Positions 16,989 through 24,534 of a DNA stretch of 64,000 bases are shown here, in pieces. The stretch comes from Proluteimonas flavola (GTDB lineage Bacteria > Pseudomonadota > Gammaproteobacteria > Xanthomonadales > Xanthomonadaceae). Under the pieces are notes generated by a model that worked only from the letters and a program-made list of their open reading frames with translations, had not been told where the DNA came from and searched no databases. Within the stretch, counting starts at the first letter, position 1. Each line of letters begins with the position of its first letter. Position numbers and translations under genes: made by a program. The stretch is from the NCBI RefSeq assembly GCF_021191705.1, contig NZ_JAIWPU010000007.1, positions 1 to 64,000 of the forward strand. Reading direction: 5' to 3'.

Positions 16989-17839
16989 CAGTACAGCGAG
17001 CCCGTGTTGACGATCGGCTGCGTGCCGCGATCGCCGCACAGCACGACGAGCAGGTTGCTGACCATTGCCGCCTTGCGCTCCTCGTCCAGGGTGACGACGC
17101 CGCTCTTCTGCAGTTCCGACAGCGCCATCTCGACCATGCCGACGGCGCCGGCGACGATGCGCGTGCGCGCGGCGATGACCGCGTTCGCCTGCTGGCGCTG
17201 CAGCATCGCGTGGGCGATTTCAGGTGCGTAGGCGAGATGGCTGATGCGCGCGTCGAGCACGTCGACGCCGGCCGCGGTCAGGCGCTCGTCGAGGTGTTCC
17301 TTCAGGCGATCGGAAATCTCGGTGGGATGGCTGCGCAGCGAGATCTGGTCGTCTTCGTGCTGGTCGTAGGGATAGCTGGTCGCCATCGCGCGCAGCGCCG
17401 CCTCGGACTGGATGTGCACGAAGCTTTCGTAGTCGTCGACGTTGAACACGGCCTCGGCCGAGTCGACGACGCGCCAGACGATGACCGCGGCGATCTCGAT
17501 CGGGCTGCCTTCGAGTTCGTTGACCTTGAGCCGGCCGCTCTCGAAGTTGCGCACGCGCAGGGACACTTTCTTCTTGGTCAGGAAGGGGTTGTTCCAGCGC
17601 AGGCCGGCGTCCTTGACCGTGCCGACGTACTTGCCGAACAGGCTCAGCACCGCAGCCTGGTTCGGTTCGATCATGTAATGGCCGATCAGGGTGAACGCGG
17701 TCGCCAGGGCGACGACGATTGCGACGACCGGCAGGACGCCGCCGGTGCCCATCAGCGTCCACGCGCACAGTGCGAGGACCACCAGCTGGGCCAGCAGGAC
17801 CGGAATGCCGGGCAGGGAGCGGATCGGGTTTTCTTGCAT
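16988..17839 (-). CDS. SPFH/band-7 domain membrane protein (stomatin-like)
   Basis: A 283-residue protein. A hydrophobic N-terminus (two helices within ~15-55) is followed by the SPFH domain (~residues 55-225): [29 protein letters not shown] is the canonical band-7 start, then an [44 protein letters not shown] pattern (in parts). The C-terminal coiled region holds [23 protein letters not shown]. Such proteins form oligomeric microdomain scaffolds that hold proteases or transporters. It is the first gene of a seven-gene leftward operon containing an intramembrane protease, a plausible client. The frame continues upstream to 18589 but ATG 17839 fits the promoter. Confidence 0.92.
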   Translation of the reverse strand: MQENPIRSLPGIPVLLAQLVVLALCAWTLMGTGGVLPVVAIVVALATAFTLIGHYMIEPNQAAVLSLFGKYVGTVKDAGLRWNNPFLTKKKVSLRVRNFESGRLKVNELEGSPIEIAAVIVWRVVDSAEAVFNVDDYESFVHIQSEAALRAMATSYPYDQHEDDQISLRSHPTEISDRLKEHLDERLTAAGVDVLDARISHLAYAPEIAHAMLQRQQANAVIAARTRIVAGAVGMVEMALSELQKSGVVTLDEERKAAMVSNLLVVLCGDRGTQPIVNTGSLY

Positions 17840-17866
17840 CGCGGCATCCTCGGGTGGGTTTCGAAT

Positions 17867-17895
17867 GTGATATCGAATTGATATCTTCCTGTCAA
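17867..17895 (-). promoter_or_regulatory. Consensus sigma70 promoter with internal GATATC dyad
   Basis: On the minus strand TTGACA (17890-17895), a 17-bp spacer, then TATCAC (17867-17872) give a strong promoter with a start near 17860 and a ~20-nt leader to ATG 17839. The hexamer GATATC occurs twice in inverted symmetry with a 5-bp spacer (17869-17885), filling the region between the two boxes. A repressor there would directly exclude RNA polymerase. Confidence 0.65.
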
Positions 17896-17959
17896 CGCTC
17901 ACGCAACCGCGTGGTGCCCGCCGGCACCATCGCCCGACGCCATTCCCCTTGGAGCCACG

Positions 17960-18580
17960 ATGTCCCGACCCCGCCACTTCTCGATGCTCCGCGACTTCCA
18001 GCTGGCCGACTGGTTCACGCTGGGCAATGCCTTCTGTGGCACCGGCGCGGTCTTCGCGGCGATGCGGTATCTCCAGGACGGCAGCGTGCGCGATCTCCTG
18101 CTCGGCATGGCCTTGATCCCGCTGGCCTTCATCTTCGATGCGCTCGACGGCCGCATCGCGCGCTGGCGCAAGGTCGCGTCCACACTGGGCCGGGAACTCG
18201 ATTCGCTGGCCGACGTGATCTCCTTCGGCGTGGCGCCGGCCGCGCTGGCCTACGCCTGCGGCATGCAGGGCGGCTGGGACGTGCTCGTGCTCGCCGGCTT
18301 CGTCTGCTGCGGCGTCAGCCGCCTCGCGCGCTACAACGTGACCGCCGAGACGCTGTCGCAGGGCAGCGACAAGGTGAAGTTCTTCGAGGGCACGCCGATT
18401 CCGTCGAGCCTGCTGCTGGTGATCCTGCTCGCGGTCGCCGCATGGCAGGGCCGCATCGGCGAAGCGCTGTGGCTGGGCGAAGTGCGCCTCGGCCAGTGGC
18501 TGCTGCATCCGCTGGTGCTGGTGTTCGCGGCGTCCGGCGCGATGATGGTCAGCAAGACGCTGCGCATTCCCAAGTTCTGA
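17960..18580 (+). CDS. pssA: CDP-diacylglycerol--serine O-phosphatidyltransferase
   Basis: A 206-residue membrane enzyme making phosphatidylserine, the precursor of phosphatidylethanolamine, from CDP-diacylglycerol and serine. The CDP-alcohol phosphotransferase motif D-G-x2-A-R-x8-G-x3-D-x3-D is visible as DGRIARWRKVASTLGRELDSLAD. The type II (Bacillus-like, multi-TM) form is indicated by the hydrophobic profile rather than the E. coli peripheral form. Divergent from the SPFH operon. The phaE gene follows 62 bp later with its own likely promoter. Confidence 0.93.
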   Translation: MSRPRHFSMLRDFQLADWFTLGNAFCGTGAVFAAMRYLQDGSVRDLLLGMALIPLAFIFDALDGRIARWRKVASTLGRELDSLADVISFGVAPAALAYACGMQGGWDVLVLAGFVCCGVSRLARYNVTAETLSQGSDKVKFFEGTPIPSSLLLVILLAVAAWQGRIGEALWLGEVRLGQWLLHPLVLVFAASGAMMVSKTLRIPKF

Positions 18581-18642
18581 CGCTGGCACGATCGGCGCCG
18601 CGCGGCGTTGCTATGATCGAACGCGGTTCGCAGGAGTCGACG

Positions 18643-20178
18643 ATGTTCAACATGGGGCAGGGACCTGACGCGCGGGTCGCGGATCTGGAGCGCCTCGCGC
18701 GCCGCTACTGGGACGCGTGGCGCGATGCCTTGCAGCGCACGATGCCGGGCAACGACTGGAATCCGATGGGGGCCGCGCCAGCGGGCGCTGGTGCGCCGCC
18801 GTGGGGCGACCCGTCGCAGTGGTTCAAGGCCGGCGCACAGGCGCCCGATGCCGGCACCGACGCGCTGCGGCAGTTGCAGTCGATGGCCGGGCCCTGGCTC
18901 GAGCAGATGCAGCGCGTCGCTGCGGGATTCGTCGGCCGCGAGGCATCGCCCGAGGCGATCACCGCAGCGTGGCGCGAGGCGATGGGCGGCAATCCCGTCG
19001 GGAAGATGTTCGGCGGCTTGCAGGGGCCGGGCATCGAAGGCTGGGACACGTGGCTGCAGCGGCTCAAGCCCTGGCTCGACGCTGCCGGTGCGAGCCAGGC
19101 GCTGGGCGACGGTGGGCGCGATGCGTTCTCGCTGCCGACCTTCGGCCCGACGCGCGAGCACCAGGCGCGCTGGCAGCACCTCGGCCGCGCGTTCGCCGAG
19201 TACCAGCGCAGCCAGCAGGACTACCAGACGCTGCTGATGCAGGCCTCGACGGCGGCGTTCGGCATCTTCGAACGCAAGCTCGCTGCGCGCGATCCGGCGA
19301 CGCCGATCGAAACACCACGCGCGCTGTTCGACCTGTGGATCGACGCGGCAGAAGAGGCGTATGCCGAGGTTGCGCTGTCGCCCGCGTTCCGCAAGGCCTA
19401 TGCCGACATGGTCGGCGGCCAGATGCGCCTGCGCCAGGCCGTGCAGCGCGAGGTCGAGCAGGCCTGCCGCGTGCTCGATCTGCCGACGCGCACCGAACTC
19501 GATGGCGCGCATCGCAAGATCGCCGATCTCGAACGGGCGCTGCGCCGTGTGCGTGATCGTCTCGATGCCGTGGACGGCGCGGGCGCGCGTGCAGCCGTCA
19601 CGTCGAGCGCGCCGCCGCGCCGGCCTGCGGGGCCGACGCGTGTCGTGACGACGGCAGCGCCCGGTCCGGCGTCGCCCGACCCGGGTGTCGCGACAGAGGA
19701 CACGGCGCCGGGAACGCCGGCTGGGAAGAAGGCAGTGGCGAAACAAGCGACTGCGAAGACGTCTGCGGCGAAGAAGGCCGCGGCGAAGAAAGTGGCCGCG
19801 AAGAAAACCACGGCCAAGCGCGCCGTCGCGAAAACGCCTGCAAAGAAAGTCGCGCCGGCACAGAAAGCCGTCGCGAAGAAATCGCCTGCGAAGACGGCCG
19901 CATCGAAGCCCGGACCGGCAGTGAAGTCGCGGTCCGCCTCCGCGAACCGGCGCCGCAGTCCGGCCGCAGCCACGCAGACCACGCCGCGCAGCACGCGATC
20001 CGCCCGTCGCACGACGCAGGCACCCGCTGCACCGGCGCGCGCGTCGCGCAAGGCCGTGCGGTCGCCGACACGCGTCGGCAGCCTGCCCAACCTCGGTTTC
20101 ATCTCGCCGATCCCGCTCGCGCCCGAACCGTTGCAGGGCAAGGGCGGCAAGCCGCGTAAAGGGAAGCGCCGACCATGA
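18643..20178 (+). CDS. phaE: Class III PHA synthase subunit PhaE with histone-H1-like C-terminal tail
   Basis: A 511-residue protein. Residues 1-~315 are the PhaE subunit: alpha-helical, with WLEQMQRVAAGF, a conserved WxxxFGPTREHQ-like segment (PTFGPTREHQARWQHLGRAFAEYQ) and YAEVALSPAFRKAYADMVGGQMRLRQAVQREVEQ. PhaE partners PhaC in polyhydroxyalkanoate synthesis on granules. Residues ~316-511 are an extra basic tail made of AKK/AAKKVAAKK repeats and then Ser/Arg/Pro-rich sequence, like histone H1 or AlgP; PhaE is normally ~350 residues. The start ATG 18643 follows CAGGAG, with a -10-like TATGAT at 18612-18617. It overlaps phaC by ATGA. Confidence 0.9.
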   Translation: MFNMGQGPDARVADLERLARRYWDAWRDALQRTMPGNDWNPMGAAPAGAGAPPWGDPSQWFKAGAQAPDAGTDALRQLQSMAGPWLEQMQRVAAGFVGREASPEAITAAWREAMGGNPVGKMFGGLQGPGIEGWDTWLQRLKPWLDAAGASQALGDGGRDAFSLPTFGPTREHQARWQHLGRAFAEYQRSQQDYQTLLMQASTAAFGIFERKLAARDPATPIETPRALFDLWIDAAEEAYAEVALSPAFRKAYADMVGGQMRLRQAVQREVEQACRVLDLPTRTELDGAHRKIADLERALRRVRDRLDAVDGAGARAAVTSSAPPRRPAGPTRVVTTAAPGPASPDPGVATEDTAPGTPAGKKAVAKQATAKTSAAKKAAAKKVAAKKTTAKRAVAKTPAKKVAPAQKAVAKKSPAKTAASKPGPAVKSRSASANRRRSPAAATQTTPRSTRSARRTTQAPAAPARASRKAVRSPTRVGSLPNLGFISPIPLAPEPLQGKGGKPRKGKRRP

Positions 20179-21242
20179 CCGGACCGCTGCACATCACGCC
20201 CGACCGCATCGCCGACGAAGTCGCGCGCGTCCAGCAGAAGCTGGGCGCCGGCCTGCGCACGCTGCGCGAGGTCGGCGACTTCGATTACGGCGCGACGACG
20301 AAGCAGGAAGTCTGGCGCGACGGCAAGGTCGTGCTGTACCGCTTCATCGGCGAGAAGGCGCCGACCGCGCGCGTGCCGCTGCTGATCGCCTACGCGCTGG
20401 TCAACCGGCCGTACATGGTCGACCTGCAGCACGACCGTTCGATCGTGAAGGGGCTGCTGGCGCGCGGCGAGGATGTCTACATCCTCGACTGGGGCTACCC
20501 CGACCGCTCCGATCGCTTCCTGATGCTCGAGGACTACATCGAACGGTTCCTCGGCGGCGCGGTGGACCATCTGCGTCGCAGCGCCGGGCTCGATGCGATC
20601 AACCTGCTCGGCATCTGCCAGGGCGGCACGTTCGCACTGAGCTACGCCGCGCTGCATCCCGAGCGCGTGCGCAATCTGGTCACGATGGTCACGCCGGTGG
20701 ATTTCCACACCGACGGCAACATGCTCGCGCACTGGACGCGCGATCTGGATGTCGACCTGTTCGTCGACACGCTCGGCAACGTGCCGGCCGACATGATGAA
20801 CGCGTGCTACCTCACGTTGAAGCCGTGGCGCCTGCTGGTGCAGAAGTACGTGGGCGCGGTCGACATCCTCGACGACGTGCCGGCGCTGGAGGATTTCCTG
20901 CGCATGGAAAAGTGGATCTTCGATTCGCCAGACCAGGCCGGCGAGACCTTCCGCCAGTACATCAAGCAGTTCTACCAGGGCAACGGCTTCGTCAACGGCG
21001 GCATCGTCATCGGGACGCGCGAAGTGCATCTGGGACTGGTCGAGATGCCGGTGCTCAACATCTTCGCCGAGCAGGACCATCTGGTGCCGCCTGAGGCCTC
21101 GCGCGCGCTGCGCGGGCTCGTCGGCACGCAGGACTATTCGGAACTGTCGTTCCGCGGCGGGCACATCGGCATCTACGTGTCGGGTCGCGCGCAGACGCAG
21201 GTGCCGTCGGCGATCCACGACTGGCTGGCGCAGCGCGCATGA
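20175..21242 (+). CDS. phaC: Class III poly(R)-hydroxyalkanoate synthase catalytic subunit PhaC
   Basis: A 355-residue alpha/beta-hydrolase-like polymerase joining 3-hydroxyacyl-CoA units into PHA. The modified lipase box GICQGG contains the nucleophile Cys148, with Asp301 in FAEQDHLVPP and His330 in FRGGHIGIY completing the triad. The length (~355) and a separate PhaE subunit define class III. The first four bases overlap the phaE stop (ATGA), indicating coupled expression. No phaA/phaB or phasin gene is in view. Confidence 0.96.
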   Translation: MTGPLHITPDRIADEVARVQQKLGAGLRTLREVGDFDYGATTKQEVWRDGKVVLYRFIGEKAPTARVPLLIAYALVNRPYMVDLQHDRSIVKGLLARGEDVYILDWGYPDRSDRFLMLEDYIERFLGGAVDHLRRSAGLDAINLLGICQGGTFALSYAALHPERVRNLVTMVTPVDFHTDGNMLAHWTRDLDVDLFVDTLGNVPADMMNACYLTLKPWRLLVQKYVGAVDILDDVPALEDFLRMEKWIFDSPDQAGETFRQYIKQFYQGNGFVNGGIVIGTREVHLGLVEMPVLNIFAEQDHLVPPEASRALRGLVGTQDYSELSFRGGHIGIYVSGRAQTQVPSAIHDWLAQRA

Positions 21243-21270
21243 CGCGCCTGCGTCGCGGGGGCGCGCGCTG

Positions 21271-21471
21271 ATGTCGGCGTCGCCCACACTGAGCCGCACG
21301 CGCGAGGATCGCGTGCTCGCCGGCGTCGTCGGCGGCATCGCCCGGCGCTTCGACTGGAACCCGACCGTGGTGCGCGCGCTGTTCGTCATTGTGTCGGTGG
21401 TGTCGGCCGCGTTCCCCGGCCTGTTCGTCTACCTGCTGCTGTGGATGCTGATGCCGGAAGGCGAGGGCTGA
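21271..21471 (+). CDS. PspC-domain small membrane protein
   Basis: A 66-residue protein consisting of one PspC domain: LSRTREDRVLAGVVGGIARRFDWNPTVVRALFVI, then a hydrophobic helix ending LLLWMLMPEGEG. The related E. coli PspC senses envelope stress and activates the psp response, but stand-alone short versions have no defined role. It lies 28 bp after phaC on the same strand. Its stop is followed 2 bp later by the GTG of the next gene. Confidence 0.9.
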   Translation: MSASPTLSRTREDRVLAGVVGGIARRFDWNPTVVRALFVIVSVVSAAFPGLFVYLLLWMLMPEGEG

Positions 21472-21473
21472 GC

Positions 21474-21920
21474 GTGCATCGGGCGGTGCGCGTCGCGGCA
21501 CTCGCGCTCGGCGCGGTGTGGACGGTGCCCAATACGCTGATCGGACTCGTCGGCGGCCTCGCGGGACTGCCGTTCGGCGCGCATTGCCGCTGGCGGCGCG
21601 ACGATCTCGCGCTGGTGTTCGACCGCTGGCCCTGGGGGCCGGGCGGGGCGATCACCTTCGGCAATGTGATCCTGCACACCGGAGATTCGCTGGACGTGCG
21701 CTGCGCGACCTACGCGCACCGCGCTGCATGGTGCGAGGACGCGCCGATCCGGCTTGCCGACCACGAGCGCGCGCACGTCTACCAGTACATGGTGCTGGGC
21801 CCGCTGTTCCTGCCGCTGTACCTGCTGTTCGGCGGGGTCAGCGTGCGCAACCGCTTCGAGCGCGCGGCCGATCGCTATGCCCTGACCGGTCGCGGCTGGT
21901 GGCCGTGGCCGCGCCCCTGA
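21474..21920 (+). CDS. Membrane protein with HExxH motif, unknown function
   Basis: A 148-residue protein from GTG 21474. An N-terminal hydrophobic segment (VAALALGAVWTVPNTLIGLVGGLAGLP in part) precedes a soluble strand-rich region. Then comes H97-E-R-A-H101 in LADHERAHVYQYM, a hydrophobic stretch LGPLFLPLYLLFGG, and FERAADRYAL with E129. The HExxH..Q plus distant FERxAD pairing resembles small zincins such as the DUF4157 family, but is only a pattern match. It follows the PspC gene by 2 bp and may be co-transcribed with phaE-phaC-pspC. Confidence 0.65.
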   Translation: MHRAVRVAALALGAVWTVPNTLIGLVGGLAGLPFGAHCRWRRDDLALVFDRWPWGPGGAITFGNVILHTGDSLDVRCATYAHRAAWCEDAPIRLADHERAHVYQYMVLGPLFLPLYLLFGGVSVRNRFERAADRYALTGRGWWPWPRP

Positions 21921-22128
21921 GCGTGCCGACGGACGGTCGCCGGTTTTGACGGCTCGATAACGGATCCGGCGTCAGGTTCCAGACGTCGAAGCAGAACCCG
22001 GAAGGCGCAAGGCCAACCGCAGACGCTCCGGCACTGGAAGGCCGGCCGGAGACATCCGGCAGACTGGGCCTTTCGCATATCCGGCATTCCGACATGCCGG
22101 TGTGCCCACGAAGTCTCTGGAGCCGTCG
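21921..22128 (+). other. Non-coding interval with potential RNA secondary structure
   Basis: A 208-bp gap without a supportable gene. It contains several GC-rich complementary segments, for example CTCCGGC pairing with GCCGGAG about 12 bases later, near 22028-22054. I do not recognise a riboswitch or known small RNA in it. It could be a structured leader for the next gene or simply a degenerate repeat. Confidence 0.3.
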
Positions 22129-22611
22129 ATGCGCTACGAACGTGATGCCGTATCCCCGTGGTCCTTCTTCCTGCCGGTCGCGCTCGCCGTGCTGGTGGGC
22201 AGCCTCGTCGCCGATGCCATCGGCGGCATGCTGCGCGACCGTTTCGACGACGTACCGCCAGCGGTTGTCGAACAGGCGCCCGCACCGGTCGACACGACGC
22301 CCGTCGAGACGGCTGCGCCGGTCGAGCCGGCGCCTGCCGCGTATGCGCCTGTCTCGCAGCCCGAACCTGTGGTGGAAGCACCGAATCCCGATGCCGCACT
22401 GCTCGCAGAGCCCGACAGTGCGGGCGCGCCGTTGGCGGCCGCGACGCCGGCCAGCGATGGTGCGCGTCGACTCTCTGGCCCGATGACAGCCCGTCAGGCC
22501 GGCGAGAGCGAAAGCTGCATCAACAACACCGTCGCCACGCGCAGTCCGAACGGCTGGGAACAGGCACTGGAAAACGACGCGCCGGTGCGCTGTGAGGCGA
22601 CGTCGAACTGA
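22129..22611 (+). CDS. Single-pass membrane protein with Pro/Ala-rich domain, unknown
   Basis: A 160-residue protein from ATG 22129 (CTGGAG ribosome site; an in-frame ATG at 22102 lacks one). MRYERDAVSPW is followed by a TM helix FFLPVALAVLVGSLVADAIGG. A long low-complexity region rich in Ala, Pro, Val and Glu (~45-120) comes next, then a short C-terminal segment with two Cys (ESCINNTVATRS and PVRCEATSN) that may form a disulfide in the periplasm. Unknown family. Confidence 0.6.
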   Translation: MRYERDAVSPWSFFLPVALAVLVGSLVADAIGGMLRDRFDDVPPAVVEQAPAPVDTTPVETAAPVEPAPAAYAPVSQPEPVVEAPNPDAALLAEPDSAGAPLAAATPASDGARRLSGPMTARQAGESESCINNTVATRSPNGWEQALENDAPVRCEATSN

Positions 22612-22660
22612 GTGCATCGGCGTCATCGGCACGCTCGATCGGACTTGATCTGCGCGCATG

Positions 22661-22814
22661 GCTTGCCTCCACCCAGCCCGCAAGCCGGGGAGGGCTGAAA
22701 AGCGCATTGTCCGGGTGCTCGAACACAATCGACGGGCCGGCAGAGGCTTGCGCGCATTGGAGAGCGGGCCAAAGCCCTCCCCCGCACGCGGGGGAGGGTT
22801 GGGTGGGGGCAAAC
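22661..22814. repeat. Pair of inverted REP-like palindromic repeats
   Basis: Two related units lie in opposite orientation, at 22661-22696 and 22773-22814. The right unit has an 11-bp perfect stem CCCTCCCCCGC/GCGGGGGAGGG (22775-22785 and 22788-22798) followed by TTGGGTGGGGGC. The left unit, read on the other strand, shows the same order (AGCCCTCCCC, a GC palindrome, then CTGGGTGGAGGC). Such GC-rich palindromes downstream of genes are typical extragenic repeats of xanthomonads. It lies between two convergent genes and may stabilise both 3' ends. Confidence 0.6.
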
Positions 22815-22863
22815 GCGAAGCCGGAGCAATTGCCATCGAGCTTCTCGATGCTTGAGATCGGGC

Positions 22864-23661
22864 TTACCGCTCTCGCGCGTCCAACCGCTGCCGCGACGTA
22901 TCGATCGCCTGACCATCCGCATCGAAGCGCCGCTCGCAAAACAGCATGCTGTCCCGATCCGCCAGCACCACACTGCTGCACCGCGTTCCATACCGCGGAT
23001 CCTCGATGAAAGCAGGCGACAGGCGCCGCTCCAGCGTGAGCCCGACACCGGTATCGGGCAGCGCCGCATCCGGCGCCGTCCGCGTATCGCGCAGACCGGC
23101 GAACAGGGGTTCCAGTGATGCAGCATCGATCGATGCAGGCAGTGCACCGGGCGCAGTCGTCTTCAGCCAGTCCGCCAGCGTCCGCGTCGCTGAAGTGCTT
23201 TTCGGCCACGGCGCATCGAAGGCGCCGTTGGACATCGCATGCAGACCGGGCGCAACCGGCGCGGCCTTGAAGCCCGGATGGTTGCTGGCGAACCAGAGCG
23301 CATCGCCATCCCAGGCCAGCAGGTTGAAGCGGCCATAGTCCTCCGCCGTCTCCGCCAGGCCTTGCGCGAACTCCGCTGCCGATGCATCGCCATGCACGAA
23401 ATCGCGCACCAGCCAGCCACGCGACAGTGCGGCCGCTTCGGGCGCAGCGCCTGCGCGCACGTTGGTCACCGCGGCCAGTCGGCGTCGCGCGGCCAGCAGC
23501 CAACTGCCGCCCTGCACGAGATCACGGCCGCCGTAGATGTCCGGATGCTGCGGATCGAACGCGGCGGCTGCTGTCGGGCGCGCGTGGAATTCGTCGCGGT
23601 TGGCGATCAACGCGAGCGGCAGATCGGGACGGGTCTTCCAGGCGATGGCGATCAGGCACAT
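22864..23661 (-). CDS. NRDE-family (TANGO2-like) protein
   Basis: A 265-residue protein starting MCLIAIAWKTRPDLPLALIANRDEFHARPT (in parts): Cys2 and the NRDE motif that defines the family, followed by WDP/W-F-GGRDLV-like and TNVRAGAAP segments. Cys2 would become an N-terminal nucleophile after Met removal. The eukaryotic relative TANGO2 is linked to Golgi organisation and haem handling, but the bacterial role is unknown. Convergent with the previous gene across the REP repeats. Confidence 0.9.
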   Translation of the reverse strand: MCLIAIAWKTRPDLPLALIANRDEFHARPTAAAAFDPQHPDIYGGRDLVQGGSWLLAARRRLAAVTNVRAGAAPEAAALSRGWLVRDFVHGDASAAEFAQGLAETAEDYGRFNLLAWDGDALWFASNHPGFKAAPVAPGLHAMSNGAFDAPWPKSTSATRTLADWLKTTAPGALPASIDAASLEPLFAGLRDTRTAPDAALPDTGVGLTLERRLSPAFIEDPRYGTRCSSVVLADRDSMLFCERRFDADGQAIDTSRQRLDARER

Positions 23662-23769
23662 GCGGCCATGCTAGCCGAGCGACCCGGTGCGCGACGCGCG
23701 GCTCGATGCGGATCGAAGACCTCCCGATTGCCCCGAAACGACAACGGCCCGCATGCGCGGGCCGTCGAC

Positions 23770-23855
23770 TGGTACCGGAGGCGGGACTCGAACCCGCACG
23801 CTTTTAAGGGCGGCGGATTTTGAGTCCGCTGCGTCTACCATTCCGCCACTCCGGC
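23770..23855 (-). tRNA. tRNA-Leu (anticodon CAA)
   Basis: An 86-nt tRNA including the encoded CCA. The acceptor stem GCCGGAG pairs with CTCCGGT (first pair G-U), the anticodon stem GCGGA/TCCGC encloses the loop CTCAAAA with anticodon CAA, a long variable arm of class II type follows, and the T arm contains GGTTCGAGTCC. It reads UUG codons. It is equivalent to E. coli leuX, a frequent island insertion site, but no integrase or island is seen here. Confidence 0.97.
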
Positions 23856-23866
23856 ACGGACGCGGG

Positions 23867-23895
23867 AGTATAGCGGAAGCGCGGCGCGGCCTGAA
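23867..23895 (-). promoter_or_regulatory. Putative promoter of tRNA-Leu
   Basis: On the minus strand TATACT (23867-23872) is a near-consensus -10 box, 17 bp downstream of a weak TTCAGG (23890-23895). Transcription would start about 5 nt before the mature tRNA 5' end at 23855. Confidence 0.5.
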
Positions 23896-24057
23896 TCCCG
23901 GCGTCTTTGCGTTCTCCAAACATGCGGGCCGGCATCATGCGCGTGCCGGCGCAGGGCCGGAAGCCCGGGAGGGGACATGCACGATCGAATGAAGTCGCAA
24001 CGGATGGCGGCCTGGATGCTTGCGCGACCGCGTCTGTCGGCTGCGCAGGCGTGCCGT

Positions 24058-24519
24058 ATGCGGATCCTGTTCGCGGTCCTGCTGCCGTTGACCGCCGCTG
24101 CCTGCGCGAGCCAGCCGGTCCCGCGCGTCGTCGATGCCGAGCCGGTCGCGGAACGCGAGATCGCGTTGCCGGCCGGCATGCGCACGGTGCCGTCGCGGCC
24201 GAACGGCCAGGTGCGCCTGGCCGAGGGGGTGTTCCGCGTGCACCTGAGCAATATCCGCTGCGTGCGCGCGCCGTGCCCGAACGGTTACATGGTCTCGAAC
24301 GTCGATGGCCGGCCGGCTGCATTGCGGCCCGACGTGCCGCAGCCGGTGTCGCGGATGCCGGAACAGGTCCGCTTCGATGCCGCGTCCGGTGGCGCGGTCG
24401 AGGAGGGGCTGGTCGAGAAGGCGCATATCGGCGACGGCATCGTCGTCGAAGGCCGCGCCTGGCTGATCGAAGGCGGCCGCGCGCTGCGGGTCGAGGTCGA
24501 ACGGCTCCTGTCCGACTGA
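24058..24519 (+). CDS. Predicted lipoprotein, unknown function
   Basis: A 153-residue protein from ATG 24058 (MRILFAVLLPLTAAACAS), a signal peptide with a lipobox-like TAAAC; an upstream in-frame ATG at 23977 would bury the signal. The mature part contains FRVHLSNIRCVRAPCPNGYMVSNV, a cysteine-bearing segment reminiscent of metal- or redox-related small periplasmic domains, followed by beta-rich sequence. I do not recognise the family. Convergent with the DUF885 gene. Confidence 0.6.
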   Translation: MRILFAVLLPLTAAACASQPVPRVVDAEPVAEREIALPAGMRTVPSRPNGQVRLAEGVFRVHLSNIRCVRAPCPNGYMVSNVDGRPAALRPDVPQPVSRMPEQVRFDAASGGAVEEGLVEKAHIGDGIVVEGRAWLIEGGRALRVEVERLLSD

Positions 24520-24534
24520 CGCCGTGGGGCTGGC

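Noticed and set aside
18585..18616. Sigma54-like TGGCACG followed by TTGC upstream of phaE
   Set aside because: The spacing between the elements is far too long (about 17 bp instead of 4); the TATGAT at 18612 is the better candidate.
21970..22020. Signal-recognition-particle RNA-like wording (TCAGGTTCC...GAAGCAG)
   Set aside because: The order and the conserved SRP apical loop sequence do not match, and the flanking helices do not pair as required.
23770..23855. tRNA-Leu as an attachment site for a genomic island
   Set aside because: No integrase, no repeated tRNA 3' end and no accessory genes were seen on either side.
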